The position numbers and the translations under genes are program-made. From SCTD01 sp963781675 (lineage in GTDB: Bacteria > Actinomycetota > Actinomycetes > Mycobacteriales > SCTD01): 64,000 nt of DNA. The notes beneath the pieces were generated by a model, which did no database searches, was not told the DNA's origin, and saw only the letters and a program-made list of their open reading frames with translations. The stretch spans positions 868,001 to 932,000 of the forward strand of contig CAWAGF010000001.1 in NCBI GenBank assembly GCA_963781675.1, written 5' to 3'. Numbering within the stretch: position 1 is the first letter of the stretch; every line of letters starts with the position of its first letter. Below, one piece after another: positions 17,290 to 26,554 of the stretch.

Positions 17290-18635
17290 CCAGGCGCACC
17301 CGAGAGGGCGCGCAGGTAGGCCTGCTGCTCCTCCTGCTGCAGGCGCTCCGGGTCCATGAGGGCGGCGGTGGCCGCACGGGCCGCGCGACCCACCTCCCGC
17401 GCGTCGTCGTCGGCGTCCAGCAGCTCCACCGTCCGGCCCGCCATCGCGGCGGTGTCCCGGTACGGGACGAGGAACCCGGTGCGGCCGTCCGTGAGCAGCT
17501 CGCTGTGCCACTCGACGTCGTAGGCCACGATCGGGCGCGCGGACAGGGCCGCTTCCACCAGGGCGCGACCGGTCATGGGTGACAGGACGACGGCGCAGTG
17601 CGCGAGCGCCGACGCGATCCACTGCTGGTCGCGGTTGCCGACCAGGAGCACGTGGTCGCCGACGCCGTACCGCACGGCGAGCCGGGTCAGCGTCTCCCGC
17701 TCTGCCCCGTCGCCGACCAGGACGGCGGACACGTCCGGGTGCGTGGAGGTGACCTGCCGGAGCACCTCGACCACGTCCTCCGGGTGCTTCACCGCCTCGA
17801 GTCGGCTGACGCAGACGACGTAGCGCCCGGCGACGCCCAGCTCCGCGACCACCGGCGGGCGCGCCGCAGGGTCCGACCAGTGCACCGGGTCGATGAGGTT
17901 GCCGTAGCGGAAGACCGCGGTGCGGCCCGGCCGGGCGCCGTTGTCGAGCGCGTACTGCAGGTTGTTGCTGTTCGCGCCGGCGACCAGCGCTGCCCGCGGC
18001 AGCACGAAGCGGTCGACCAGCTTCTCCACCCGGCGTCGGCGGAAGAGCCTCGGATAGGCGAGCCTGCCGACAGAGGCGTAGATCGCGTCGTAGTTCCCGT
18101 TGATGCGGATCACGAGCGGGATGCGCGCCCAGCGGGCGAGCAGCAGGCCGAGGAGCCCCTGGTAGTACGGATCTCCGACGCGAACCACGGAGATGCGCTC
18201 TCGGGCGAGCAGCTCGCTGAGCGCGCGCAGCAGGCTCGACTGCGCCAGCACGAAGTCCGTCATCGGGAGCCGGGAAAGCCCACGGTAGCGACGGACGCCG
18301 CCTTCGAGGAACGTGTGCCCGGGCGCCAGCTCCTCCCTGCGTACCTCCCGCTGCGGGACCGCGGCGCTCCCCGCCGCAGCGCCCACCAGCGGGTGGACGC
18401 TCCAGACGTGCTCGAAGAAGCCGCCCAGGTCACGGCTGGTGATCGAGTGCACGAGGTTGCGCTGACGCACCTCGTCGAGCTCGTACGCAGCGTCCAGGAC
18501 GAGCAGCCCCCGGCCTCCGGGACTCGTCGCAGGCCTGGGCGACGCGACGAGCCTCAGCACGGCCAGGCAGGCGCAGAGGAGGGCGAGCACCACGTCGACG
18601 GCTGCCAGCGCGCGACGCAGTGCCGCGTCAGGCAC
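17286..18635 (-). CDS. Glycosyltransferase family 4-like protein with N-terminal hydrophobic segment
   Basis: A 449-residue protein beginning at GTG 18635. It has a hydrophobic stretch (VVLALLCACLAVLRLV), followed by a GT-B domain (VVRVGDPYYQGLLGLLLARW, then VVCVSRLEAVKHPEDVVEVL). The region PMTGRALVEAALSARPIVAYD is the donor-binding part. The N-terminal segment suggests membrane association. It overlaps the upstream methyltransferase and downstream glycosyltransferase genes, forming a three-gene minus-strand unit. Sugar specificity is not evident. Confidence 0.82.
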   Translation of the reverse strand: MPDAALRRALAAVDVVLALLCACLAVLRLVASPRPATSPGGRGLLVLDAAYELDEVRQRNLVHSITSRDLGGFFEHVWSVHPLVGAAAGSAAVPQREVRREELAPGHTFLEGGVRRYRGLSRLPMTDFVLAQSSLLRALSELLARERISVVRVGDPYYQGLLGLLLARWARIPLVIRINGNYDAIYASVGRLAYPRLFRRRRVEKLVDRFVLPRAALVAGANSNNLQYALDNGARPGRTAVFRYGNLIDPVHWSDPAARPPVVAELGVAGRYVVCVSRLEAVKHPEDVVEVLRQVTSTHPDVSAVLVGDGAERETLTRLAVRYGVGDHVLLVGNRDQQWIASALAHCAVVLSPMTGRALVEAALSARPIVAYDVEWHSELLTDGRTGFLVPYRDTAAMAGRTVELLDADDDAREVGRAARAATAALMDPERLQQEEQQAYLRALSGAPG

Positions 18636-19722
18636 CCGCGCCCCGCGCGTCCGCCCGGACGGTGCCGAACCACGCGGTCGGGACGGGCACCCGCCTGGTC
18701 GGCTCCACCCCGGCGCGCAGGAACCAGCCCCGCACGTCCTCGTAGGTGTGCGTCGTGATGATCGGAGGGCAGTAGTAGTCGTGGATGGTCGCGAGCATCA
18801 CCTCGCGCTGCGGGTGCCGTGGCACGCTGATCAGGAAGAGCGGCGCGAGCAGCAGCTTGGTCCACGTGCGCTTCGCCACGAGCATCTGCAGCCGGCCGAG
18901 CGGGTAGAGCCAGCGCTCGCAGAACGCGAGCGACTGCTCCGGGGTCAGCTGGGAGATCCGCTTGTGCAGGGCGCGCGCGACGGGGCCGCGCAGCGGCCCG
19001 TTCCAGTACTCCGGGCCGTAGACCCAGACCGACAGCCCACCACCCGGCTTCACCAGGCGCGCCACCGCCTCGCACCCTTCCGCGGGCGCAGGGGTGTGGT
19101 GCAGGACACCGATGCTGAAGGCGTAGTCGAAGGCGCCGGCCCGGAAGGGCGGGGCGAGCACGCTGGCCTGCACGAAGTCCGTCGGGAGGCCGGCGCAGCG
19201 GCGGGCCGCTCGCGCGACGTGGTCACCCAGGTCCAACCCGACCACGTACTCCGCCGAGTGCGCCACGACCTCGGTGAAGCGTCCCGGCCCGCAGCCCGCG
19301 TCGAGCACCACCTTGCCGCGCAGGTAGCTGTCGTCCGGGACGTACGTCTCGTCATCGGGCAGGGAGGTGCGGCAGGGGTCGCCCGGGATCCGTTCGTAGA
19401 GCAGGGGGTCGGTCCCCGCGCGGGTGTGGAAGTAGTAGCGCCGCAGCTCGAAGCCGTCCATGTCACGGTCGCCCTCGGCCAGCGCCGTGAACTCCTCCGT
19501 GAAGTGCGAGGCGCTGCGGGTGCCGATGCTCGTCTGCGCCTCCTGCTCCAGCTCGAGGGGGAGCAGGCGCGGCACGCCCTCCACCACCGGGAAGCTCCGC
19601 GCGCAACCGTCGCAGCAGAGCGACCCGGTGCGCAGGTCGTCCTGGTCGTCGTCCGGCGTCGCCGCTGAGATGAAGGAGCCGCAGTCAGGGCATGCGAGGA
19701 TGTCCAGCAGTCGTCGTCGCAT
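18628..19722 (-). CDS. Class I SAM methyltransferase with N-terminal Trm112-like zinc ribbon
   Basis: A 364-residue protein starting at ATG 19722. The N-terminus has paired cysteines (DILACPDCGSF and CCDGCARSFPVVEGVPRLL), a Trm112/zinc-ribbon-like element common in glycan-cluster methyltransferases. The SAM site is VVLDAGCGPGRFTEVVA, then FSIGVLHHTP. It likely modifies a sugar or a cluster intermediate. It opens a three-gene minus-strand unit with two glycosyltransferases and is divergent from the acetyltransferase gene, with only 15 bp between starts. An upstream in-frame start at 19770 is possible but would overlap that gene. Confidence 0.82.
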   Translation of the reverse strand: MRRRLLDILACPDCGSFISAATPDDDQDDLRTGSLCCDGCARSFPVVEGVPRLLPLELEQEAQTSIGTRSASHFTEEFTALAEGDRDMDGFELRRYYFHTRAGTDPLLYERIPGDPCRTSLPDDETYVPDDSYLRGKVVLDAGCGPGRFTEVVAHSAEYVVGLDLGDHVARAARRCAGLPTDFVQASVLAPPFRAGAFDYAFSIGVLHHTPAPAEGCEAVARLVKPGGGLSVWVYGPEYWNGPLRGPVARALHKRISQLTPEQSLAFCERWLYPLGRLQMLVAKRTWTKLLLAPLFLISVPRHPQREVMLATIHDYYCPPIITTHTYEDVRGWFLRAGVEPTRRVPVPTAWFGTVRADARGAGA

Positions 19723-19737
19723 CAGTCTCCGCGGAAG

Positions 19738-20373
19738 GTGTCGGGTGAGCGGGTGCACGTGCGCAGCCACGGGGGCTCGAGCCTACGGTCCGCCGGCTCG
19801 GGCACGGGCGTTCCACTGACGGCGCCGGAGGTGTCGGTCCATCCGAGCGCAGTCGTCGAGGACGGCGCCATCATCGGCAGCGGGACCTCGGTCTGGCACC
19901 ACGCCCACGTGCGTGCGGGTGCGACCGTGGGCGCCGGCTGCACGCTGGGCAAGAACGTCTTCGTGGACGCCGGGGCCGTCGTCGGCGACGGTGTGAAGCT
20001 GCAGAACAACGTGTCCGTCTACCGGGGCGTCGTCCTCGAGGACGACGTCTTCGTCGGCCCGAGCGCCGTCTTCACCAACGACCGGGTCCCGCGGGCGGCC
20101 AACCCCGAGTGGACCGTGGCGGCCACCCTCGTGCGCCGAGGCGCCTCCATCGGCGCCAACGCGACGGTCGTCGCCGGCAGCGAGGTGGGCGAGCACGCGC
20201 TCATCGGGGCGGGCGCCGTGGTCGTGCAGGACGTGCAGCCCCACGAGGTGGTGGTGGGCAACCCGGCTCGACGGCTCGGGTGGGTCTGCCGCTGCGGCGC
20301 GACCCGCGTAGGCGCCGACGAGCGGCACCTGCTGAGATGTACGTCGTGCGACACGCGACTCGACCAGAACTGA
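19738..20373 (+). CDS. Hexapeptide-repeat N-acetyltransferase (WbpD/WlbB-like)
   Basis: A left-handed beta-helix acetyltransferase of up to 211 residues. Hexapeptide repeats run from VHPSAVVEDGAIIGSGTSVW to GANATVVAGSEVGEHALIGA, with NNVSVYRGVVLEDDVFVGP and FTNDRVPRA, strongly resembling WbpD/WlbB. These enzymes acetylate the 3-amino group of UDP-2-acetamido-3-amino-2,3-dideoxyglucuronate. A C-terminal extension has a cysteine pair set (VCRCGATRV, then LLRCTSCDTRL) that could bind zinc. The start is uncertain: GTG 19738 gives a long leader, and a later GTG before SVHPSAVVEDG would give the family-typical N-terminus. It is followed by the oxidoreductase and aminotransferase of the same predicted pathway. 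Confidence 0.83.
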   Translation: MSGERVHVRSHGGSSLRSAGSGTGVPLTAPEVSVHPSAVVEDGAIIGSGTSVWHHAHVRAGATVGAGCTLGKNVFVDAGAVVGDGVKLQNNVSVYRGVVLEDDVFVGPSAVFTNDRVPRAANPEWTVAATLVRRGASIGANATVVAGSEVGEHALIGAGAVVVQDVQPHEVVVGNPARRLGWVCRCGATRVGADERHLLRCTSCDTRLDQN

Positions 20374-20417
20374 CCCGGCCGACCGGGGTCCTCGCGGACA
20401 CCGCGCGGGAGCTCTCC

Positions 20418-21371
20418 GTGATCGAGGTCGCCCTCGTCGGTGCCGGTGCCATGGGGGTCCATCACGCGCGAGTGCTCGCCGAGAGCCCGTCCTGCCGCTG
20501 TCGGTGGTGATCGACAGTGACGTCGTGCGAGCGAGAGCGCTCGCCGACGCGTACGGCGCCCGGGCCGGCGCCGACCTCAGCGACGCCCGTAGCCTCCACG
20601 CCGCCGTCGTCGCGACCGCGACCGTCGCGCACGAGGACGTCGCGGCTGATCTGCTGGAGGCGGGAGTCCCGGTGCTCGTGGAGAAGCCGCTCGCCGCCAC
20701 GATCGACGGGGTTCGACGGCTCATCGACCTCGCGGAGCGACGCGACGTCCCTCTCATGTGCGGCTTCGTGGAGCGCTTCAACCCCGTCGTCCTGACGGCG
20801 CAGCAGGTCCTGGACGGTCCCGTCGTCCACGCACTGGCCGTACGCCACTCCCCGCCGGCGCCCCGCATCGGGACCGGGGTCGTCCCGGACCTGCTGATCC
20901 ACGACCTCGACCTGGTGTCGCGGCTGTTCGTCGGCCCCCCCTCGGCGGTGAGCGCTGCGGGCTGGCGGCCACCGGGTCGGGAGTGGGACGAGCTGGTCGA
21001 CTGCACCCTCCGGTTCGGCGGCCAGGGGGTGGCCGTGCTGTCGGCGGACCGTCATGGCCAGCGCAAGGTGCGCACGCTCAGCCTCTCCACCGAGAGCCAG
21101 CTGCTGGAGCTCGACCTCATGCGTCAGGACATCACGGCTCTACCGGCACGTCGACCACGAGCTCCTCGTGCAGCGCACGGGCTACCGGGCGCAGACCGTC
21201 GTGGACATCCCCTTCGTGAAGCAGGCCGGCGAGCCCCTCGTGCGTCAGCTGGCGCACTTCGTGACGCTCGTCGAGGGTGCAGGCGATGCCGCCGCGGAAC
21301 GGGCCACCCTGCTGGGCCCGCACGAGCTGGCCGCGGAGGTGGAGGACCTGTGCGCGACGGCGGCAGCCTGA
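20418..21371 (+). CDS. Gfo/Idh/MocA oxidoreductase (WbpB-like), two frameshifts
   Basis: An NAD-dependent sugar oxidoreductase of about 317 residues. It starts at GTG 20418 with VIEVALVGAGAMGVHHARVL, and the family signature VLVEKPLAATIDGVRRLI provides the conserved EKP lysine. In WbpB/WlbA pathways this enzyme oxidises C3 of a UDP-GlcNAc uronic acid before amination. The frame shifts at about 20492 (in SCRCRW versus LSVVIDSD) and about 21138 (before LYRHVDHELLVQ). Its end overlaps the start of the DegT aminotransferase by 22 bases, consistent with sequential steps. The pathway assignment rests on neighbours. Confidence 0.82.
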
Positions 21372-22459
21372 TCCGGATCGCGGAGCCCGACCTGGGCCCC
21401 GACGTCGAGGAGCGCGTCCTGCAGGTCCTGCGCAGCGGCCGTCTCGCGCAGGGCCCCGAGGTGGCCGAGTTCGAGCGGCTGTGCGCTGAGATGGCCGGTG
21501 CGGAGCACGCGGTCGCGGTCGCGAACGGGACGGTGTCGCTCGAGGCCGCCATGGAGGCTCTGGGCATCGGGCCCGGTGACGAGGTCATCACCTCCCCCTT
21601 GACCTTCGCAGCGACGCTCAACGCGGTGCTGCAGCGCGGTGCCACGGCCGTCTTCGCCGACGTCGACGACACCTGGACGCTCAGCCCGGACGCCGTGGCT
21701 GCCGCGATCACCCCGCGCACGACGGCTCTGCTGCCGGTCCACCTCTACGGCCAGTGCGCCGACATGCCTGCTCTGTGCGGGCTCGCCGACCGGCACGGGC
21801 TCGCCGTCGTCGAGGACGCGGCTCAGGCGCACGGCGCCGAGATCGACGGGCGGCGGGCCGGGAGCTTCGGCGTCGGGTCGTTCTCGTTCTACGCCACCAA
21901 GAACGTCACCGCAGGCGAGGGCGGCGTCATCACGACGTCGGACGACGAGCTCGCCAGCAGGCTCCGGGTCCTGAGGAACCAGGGGATGGTCGCTCGCTAC
22001 GAGTACGCGATGATCGGCCGCAACCTGCGCATGACCGAGCTGCAGGCCGCCGTCGGTGTCACGCAGCTCGCCCGGCTGCCGGAGATCAACGAGAAGCGCT
22101 CCCGCAACGCCGGCCTCCTGAGCCAGGGGCTGAACGACGTGCCGGGCCTGCAGCTGCCGTCCGTGGCGACGGGACGCACCCACGTGTGGCACCAGTACAC
22201 CGTGCTGCTGCCTGCCGAGCGTCAGCGCGACGAGGTGGTGCAGGCGCTGCGGGCCGCGGACATCGAGGCGGGCGTCTACTACCCGCAGCTCGTCTGGGAC
22301 CACCCGCCCTACCGCGACCACGAGCGCGTGCGCGTGTCGCCCGCCCCGGTGGCTGCTGGGGTGACGAGCCGCTGCCTCTCGCTGCCGGTTCACCAGCGGC
22401 TCAGCGGCGACGACATCAGCCGCGTCGTCGACGCCCTCCGGTCAGCCCTGGGCGCCTGA
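21350..22459 (+). CDS. DegT/DnrJ/EryC1 aminotransferase (WbpE-like)
   Basis: A 369-residue PLP sugar aminotransferase starting at GTG 21350 behind a strong GGTGGAGG ribosome-binding sequence. Motifs are EHAVAVANGTVSLEAAMEAL, VVEDAAQAHGAE, and the PLP lysine in SFYATKNVTAGEGGVITT. The last part (RVSPAPVAAGVTSRCLSLPV) is typical of the WbpE/PglE group. It probably transfers an amino group from glutamate to the C3 keto group made by the preceding oxidoreductase; the hexapeptide acetyltransferase then acts. The frame is intact. Its 3' end overlaps the convergent GT2 gene by 18 bp. Confidence 0.87.
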   Translation: MRDGGSLIRIAEPDLGPDVEERVLQVLRSGRLAQGPEVAEFERLCAEMAGAEHAVAVANGTVSLEAAMEALGIGPGDEVITSPLTFAATLNAVLQRGATAVFADVDDTWTLSPDAVAAAITPRTTALLPVHLYGQCADMPALCGLADRHGLAVVEDAAQAHGAEIDGRRAGSFGVGSFSFYATKNVTAGEGGVITTSDDELASRLRVLRNQGMVARYEYAMIGRNLRMTELQAAVGVTQLARLPEINEKRSRNAGLLSQGLNDVPGLQLPSVATGRTHVWHQYTVLLPAERQRDEVVQALRAADIEAGVYYPQLVWDHPPYRDHERVRVSPAPVAAGVTSRCLSLPVHQRLSGDDISRVVDALRSALGA

Positions 22460-23380
22460 GGCGAGCCGGGCCTGCCTGAGGCGGGTCACGGCCAGCCTGC
22501 TGAGCTGCCCGACGGTCCGAGCCGGGTCCGCGCGCAGGGCCACTCGCAGGTGCCGGAGGGCGCCTGTCCGGGGAGGCGTGTGCCGGGAGGCCAGCGCGGC
22601 GGTCAGGTGCAGGTTCGCGGTCGCACGCGATCGCAGGCGTCGTAGAGAGGCGGGCGCGTCGCGCGCGCCGAACACCTTCTCGTGAACCAGGGTCATGTCG
22701 TGCAGCATCGCGGACGCGTCGTGGTGCATCTGGGCGGCGTGCTGCCGGTAGAGGACGAGCGGCAGGTCGACGCCTGCCACGCGGTGCGCCAGCGCGACCC
22801 GGCAGACCAGATCGGCGTCGGCGCTGGTCGACAGCCGCTCGTCGAAGCCGCCGCTGCGGTCGAAGACCTCGCGAGGCATCAGCCCCGTCTGCGCCATGCT
22901 GACCACAGGCGGCTCGAGCAGCAGCGTGTTCCTCAGGGCCGCTCCCGGGGGCGGCACCGGCATCCTGGAGATCGGTCGCAGCTGCTCGTCGCACAGGTGC
23001 ATCCCGCAGTAGGCCAGCCCCAGGCCGGGGTCCTGCGAGAAGAGAGCCAGCTGGGCCGCCAGCTTCCCCGGCAACCAGGCGTCGTCCGCATCGAGGAAGG
23101 CGACGAAGGAGCCGCTGGACAGGGCCACGCCCTGGTTGCGCGCTGCGCTGACGCCGGCGTTCGGCTGCCGGTGGTAGCGCACCGCGGGGAACTGGGCCAT
23201 CACCGCGGGCGTGTCGTCGGTCGACCCGTCGTCGACGACCACGCACTCCACCCGGACGTGCTCCTGGGACAGGGCGCTGCGCAGCGCGTCTGGGAGGAAC
23301 CGCGCCGCGTTGTACGCCGGCACGACGACGCTGACCAGCGGCTGCGTCACGGGCACCGGCACCGGCACCGGCTCCGTCAT
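22442..23380 (-). CDS. Glycosyltransferase family 2 protein
   Basis: A 312-residue GT-A fold enzyme. After a short N-terminal VPVPVPV stretch it reads LVSVVVPAYNAARFLPDAL and CVVVDDGSTDDTP. FLDADDAWLPGKL supplies the metal-binding DAD, and QTGLMPREVFDRSGGFDE is the acceptor-side region. It should add one sugar to the repeat unit. The ATG at 23380 overlaps the stop of the upstream methyltransferase. The N-terminal repeat is encoded by three tandem GGCACC-type hexamers. Donor sugar unknown. Confidence 0.87.
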   Translation of the reverse strand: MTEPVPVPVPVTQPLVSVVVPAYNAARFLPDALRSALSQEHVRVECVVVDDGSTDDTPAVMAQFPAVRYHRQPNAGVSAARNQGVALSSGSFVAFLDADDAWLPGKLAAQLALFSQDPGLGLAYCGMHLCDEQLRPISRMPVPPPGAALRNTLLLEPPVVSMAQTGLMPREVFDRSGGFDERLSTSADADLVCRVALAHRVAGVDLPLVLYRQHAAQMHHDASAMLHDMTLVHEKVFGARDAPASLRRLRSRATANLHLTAALASRHTPPRTGALRHLRVALRADPARTVGQLSRLAVTRLRQARLASGAQG

Positions 23381-24168
23381 CGTGCGTGGCGCGGGGCGCG
23401 GCACTGCGCGACGAGCACGTGGCCCGACCGCACGCCACCGGCGGTGAACTCGAAGTCGTGCTCGCCCGGGAAGTAGGTCCGTCCGTGCAGCAGCGACCAG
23501 GACCGGTCGCGGACGGCGGCCGGCAGGCGGCCGTGCAGCTTCCAGGACGCGGCGACCAGGCGCGAGCGGAGACCTGGCTCCTGGGCCTCCGGCGACTCCC
23601 AGTACGGGCAGGGCCGGTGCCTCGCGGTCGGCCGCTGGGCCAGCAGCTGCACGTCCCCGAAGGCCGTCGACAGCAACGCTTCCAGCGCCTCCGGCTCGTA
23701 CTCGCGGACGTGGAAGGGGTTGGCGGGCACGCCGTCCACCGGCTTGGTGTGCACGGCGTTCGGCGTGGAGAGCAGCAGCACGCCGTCCGGACGCAGGACG
23801 CGCGCCAGCTCCGCGACGAAGGCGCGGTCGTCCGGGATGTGCTCGACCGTCTCGAACGAGGTGATCACAGGGAACGTGCCGTCGCGCGCGGGGATCCTGG
23901 TGCCGTCCGCCTGGCTCGGCAGGAAGCGGCGCGACCTGACGCGGCTGGCGACCTGGAGGGCCTCCATGGACAGCTCGAGGCCCAGGACCCGCCGCGCGCC
24001 CGCGTCGACGAGGACCGGCGCGCCCAGCCCGGAGCCGCAGGCGACGTCCAGCACGTCGAGGTCCCGCACGAAGGGCGCGGCCCAGTGGTAGCGCGCGCGG
24101 TGCTCGGCCCACCACGGCGAGCTGGGCTCGAGGTCGATCCGCTCGACGTCGGGGACTGCCGCTCGCAT
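23377..24168 (-). CDS. Class I SAM-dependent methyltransferase
   Basis: A 263-residue protein if started at ATG 24168, which has GAGG about eight bases upstream; a GTG at 24207 would add thirteen residues. The SAM loop is DLDVLDVACGSGLGAPVLV, followed by FETVEHIPDDRAFVAELARVL and the LLSTPNA motif. The family methylates small molecules or sugars. It is coupled to the downstream GT2 gene by an ATGA overlap, so it may modify the sugar that enzyme transfers. The actual acceptor is unknown. Confidence 0.82.
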   Translation of the reverse strand: MRAAVPDVERIDLEPSSPWWAEHRARYHWAAPFVRDLDVLDVACGSGLGAPVLVDAGARRVLGLELSMEALQVASRVRSRRFLPSQADGTRIPARDGTFPVITSFETVEHIPDDRAFVAELARVLRPDGVLLLSTPNAVHTKPVDGVPANPFHVREYEPEALEALLSTAFGDVQLLAQRPTARHRPCPYWESPEAQEPGLRSRLVAASWKLHGRLPAAVRDRSWSLLHGRTYFPGEHDFEFTAGGVRSGHVLVAQCRAPRHAR

Positions 24169-24227
24169 GGACACCTCGACCGTCCGCTCGTGACCTCGGC
24201 CGCGCACCTCCGGCTCGGGCCGGAAGC

Positions 24228-25115
24228 CTACGTGCCGCTCTCAGCGGTCTTCAGCCGCACCCAGGCAGGGGGAAGGAGGGTGTCCACGTCCAGCGCGAGG
24301 GTGCGGGTCCACTGCGCCGGGGCGACCACGAGACCGCCACCACCGGCCAACCACGCGCCCCACCAGCTGAAGGAGCTGTTCGACAGCACGTGTCGCGCGC
24401 ACAGCGTCATCAGCGCCAGGTCCTCGTGGTCGCGCCCTGCCGCGGGCTCCACGAACACGGCGTCCGGGAGGTCCAGGTGCTCACGCACCCACGCGATGTC
24501 ATCGGAGAAGACGACCGCTCGGTCTCCTCCGTCCTCGGCGGCGAGCTCGAGCCCCCGTCGGAAGTGGTCCAGGCCCAGCACCCCGTGCGCCGCCGCCACC
24601 GCAGGGTCGGAGACGTAGTCACCACGACGCACGTGCACGGCGACCGTGCGCTGCACGTCGGCCTCGATCAGGCCGGCGTAGTCCACGGCCCGGGGAGACA
24701 GCCCGAGCCGGGCGGGCGAGAAGGTGGCTCGCAGCTGCTCGGCCTGGTCCTCGAAGTACAGGTAGCTCTGCCAGTAGCCCGAGACCCACGCGCGCAGGGG
24801 GAGGTCATCCAGCTGCGGTCCGTGACCGAGCCCGTCCTGCACGACGCGGTTCACCCCCGGCGGGCGACGTCGCCAGGGCAGCCGGCTGGCCGGCTTGGGC
24901 ATCCGTGCCGCAGCAGCGTCGGGCAGTAGCTCGGCCTCGACGGGGAACGGCTCGAGTGCGTACGCGCGCGCGCCGAGCGAGGAGGCGTCGATCAGGAGCG
25001 GGCGGTCAGCCCGCCGCGCCGCCGCCCCCACGGCGGCGTACTGGAACAGCTGGTTGCCCAGGCCCCCCTGCAGGTGCGCCACGACGGCGTCGTCAGTGAC
25101 GGCCCGGCGGATCAT
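24228..25115 (-). CDS. GT11 family alpha-1,2-fucosyl/colitosyl-transferase
   Basis: A 295-residue inverting glycosyltransferase. GT11 hallmarks are HLQGGLGNQLFQYAAVGAAA at the N-terminus, the GDP-binding VAVHVRRGDYVSD, and the late motif VLSNSSFSWWGAWLA. GT11 enzymes use GDP-L-fucose; some O-antigen members instead transfer the related GDP-L-colitose. Because the only GDP-deoxysugar pathway visible here (30.2-33.4 kb) ends in colitose rather than fucose, colitose is the more likely donor, an inference from context. The start at 25115 reads MIRRAVTDDAVVAHLQGG; the true start could be a few codons later. Confidence 0.88.
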   Translation of the reverse strand: MIRRAVTDDAVVAHLQGGLGNQLFQYAAVGAAARRADRPLLIDASSLGARAYALEPFPVEAELLPDAAAARMPKPASRLPWRRRPPGVNRVVQDGLGHGPQLDDLPLRAWVSGYWQSYLYFEDQAEQLRATFSPARLGLSPRAVDYAGLIEADVQRTVAVHVRRGDYVSDPAVAAAHGVLGLDHFRRGLELAAEDGGDRAVVFSDDIAWVREHLDLPDAVFVEPAAGRDHEDLALMTLCARHVLSNSSFSWWGAWLAGGGGLVVAPAQWTRTLALDVDTLLPPAWVRLKTAESGT

Positions 25116-25170
25116 GGACCTGCCTCGTCGCGGTCGGCCCTCGTCACCCTCCGGAGCCTAGGCTCGTCGC

Positions 25171-26524
25171 GTGGCCGCCGAGCAGCACCGACCCCACAGC
25201 GGTACGGCCGGTGACTCCCTGGTCTTCCTGTCGGCGACGGCGGTCGGGCTCGTGCTCGGCCTGCTCAGCGGCGTCGTCACGGCGCGCGTCCTGGGGCCAG
25301 GGGAGCGAGGCGTCTACTCGGTCGTGGTGCTGCTGGTGGGTCTGGCCGTGCACGCCGGGAGCCTGGGCGTGGGCGACGCCGCGCTGGTCGAGATCCGCGG
25401 CCGTCGGGGCGCGGCGTCGGCCGTCGCGGGTGCGACCGTGGCCGTGGTCGCCGCAGCGGCACTCGCGGCGGGGACGCTGGTGGCTCTTGTCACGCAGCTC
25501 GTGGTCGACGGAGCGACGCTCGCGCTGGTGGCCGCCGCCGCGGTCGCGGTCGTCTTCACCGCATTCGGCGCGGCGCTGTCCTCCGTGCTGGTGGCGGTGG
25601 GGGGGTCGCGAGCCTCCAGCGCGACGTTCCTCGCCACCAGCGCGGTCACCACGCTGACGCTGACGGTCTGGCTCGTCGTGGCCGACGGCGGTGTCGTCGC
25701 CGCCGTCCTGTCCGGCGCTGTCGGCGGGCTGGTCGGCGTCGTCATGCTCCGGTTCAGCCTGCAGCGCAGAGGAGTCGGCCTTCGTCCGGTCGGCGACCGG
25801 GAGTACGCCCGCCGGGCACTGCGCTACGGCATCCCCATCCAGTCCGGCGTGCTGCTGTCGGCGCTCACGGCGCGAGCCGACCTGCTGGTCGTCTACCGGC
25901 TGCTCGGCGACACCGCGGCGGGGCAGTACAGCGTCGCCCTGACGATGGCCGTCCTGGCCATGACGGCCGCGTCGTCGGTGTCCTACGGGGTCTTCCCGCA
26001 CATGGCAGGGGCCGACGAGGCAGCTGCCCAGCCCCTCGTGCGCCGCACCCTGCGCGCCGGGCTCACGGTGACGCTGCTGTCGCTGCCGCCCCTGGCGCTG
26101 GCCGCGGTGATCGGCACTCCCGGTGGCGTTCGGGCCCGAGTACCGGGACGCGGTCCTGCCGGGCGTGCTCCTGGTCGGAGCCGGCGGCCTCAGCGGCATC
26201 CTCTACCTGACGGCGCGGGTGGCCGCGGCGCGCGGCCGGCCCGGCGTCCTGCCACGCGCGTCGATCGTCTACCTCGTCGTCCTGCTCCTGGGTGATCTGC
26301 TGCTGGTCCCACCCGTGGGGCTCGTCGGCGCCGCTCTGGCCGCCGTCCTGGGAGCGGTGGCGGGCCTGCTCGTCGCGCTGCGCTCGTTGGAAGACGTCGT
26401 GCCGGGGTCGTTGGGGCGGGAGGTGCTGCCGCGGCGAGCCGACGTCGTCGAGCTGGTGCGCCTGCCCGGCAGCCTGCTGGTGAGCGGTGTGCGTGCGCGC
26501 CGCGCTCCTCCGGGCGGTCCTTAG
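25171..26524 (+). CDS. Polysaccharide flippase (Wzx/MATE-like), one frameshift
   Basis: A roughly 450-residue polytopic membrane protein with about twelve to fourteen hydrophobic segments. The N-terminus (LGLLSGVVTARVLGPGERG) and the central YGIPIQSGVLLSALTARADL with VVYRLLGDTAAGQYSVAL match the Wzx/MVF-type exporters of lipid-linked oligosaccharides. It should move the undecaprenyl-linked repeat unit across the membrane to the polymerase. The frame shifts at about 26120, between AAVIGTP and VAFGPEYRDAVLPG. It is divergent from the GT11 gene, so a shared promoter region lies at 25116-25170. Confidence 0.83.
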
Positions 26525-26554
26525 CCACGAGCCGTCGTGAGCGACGATGGAGCC

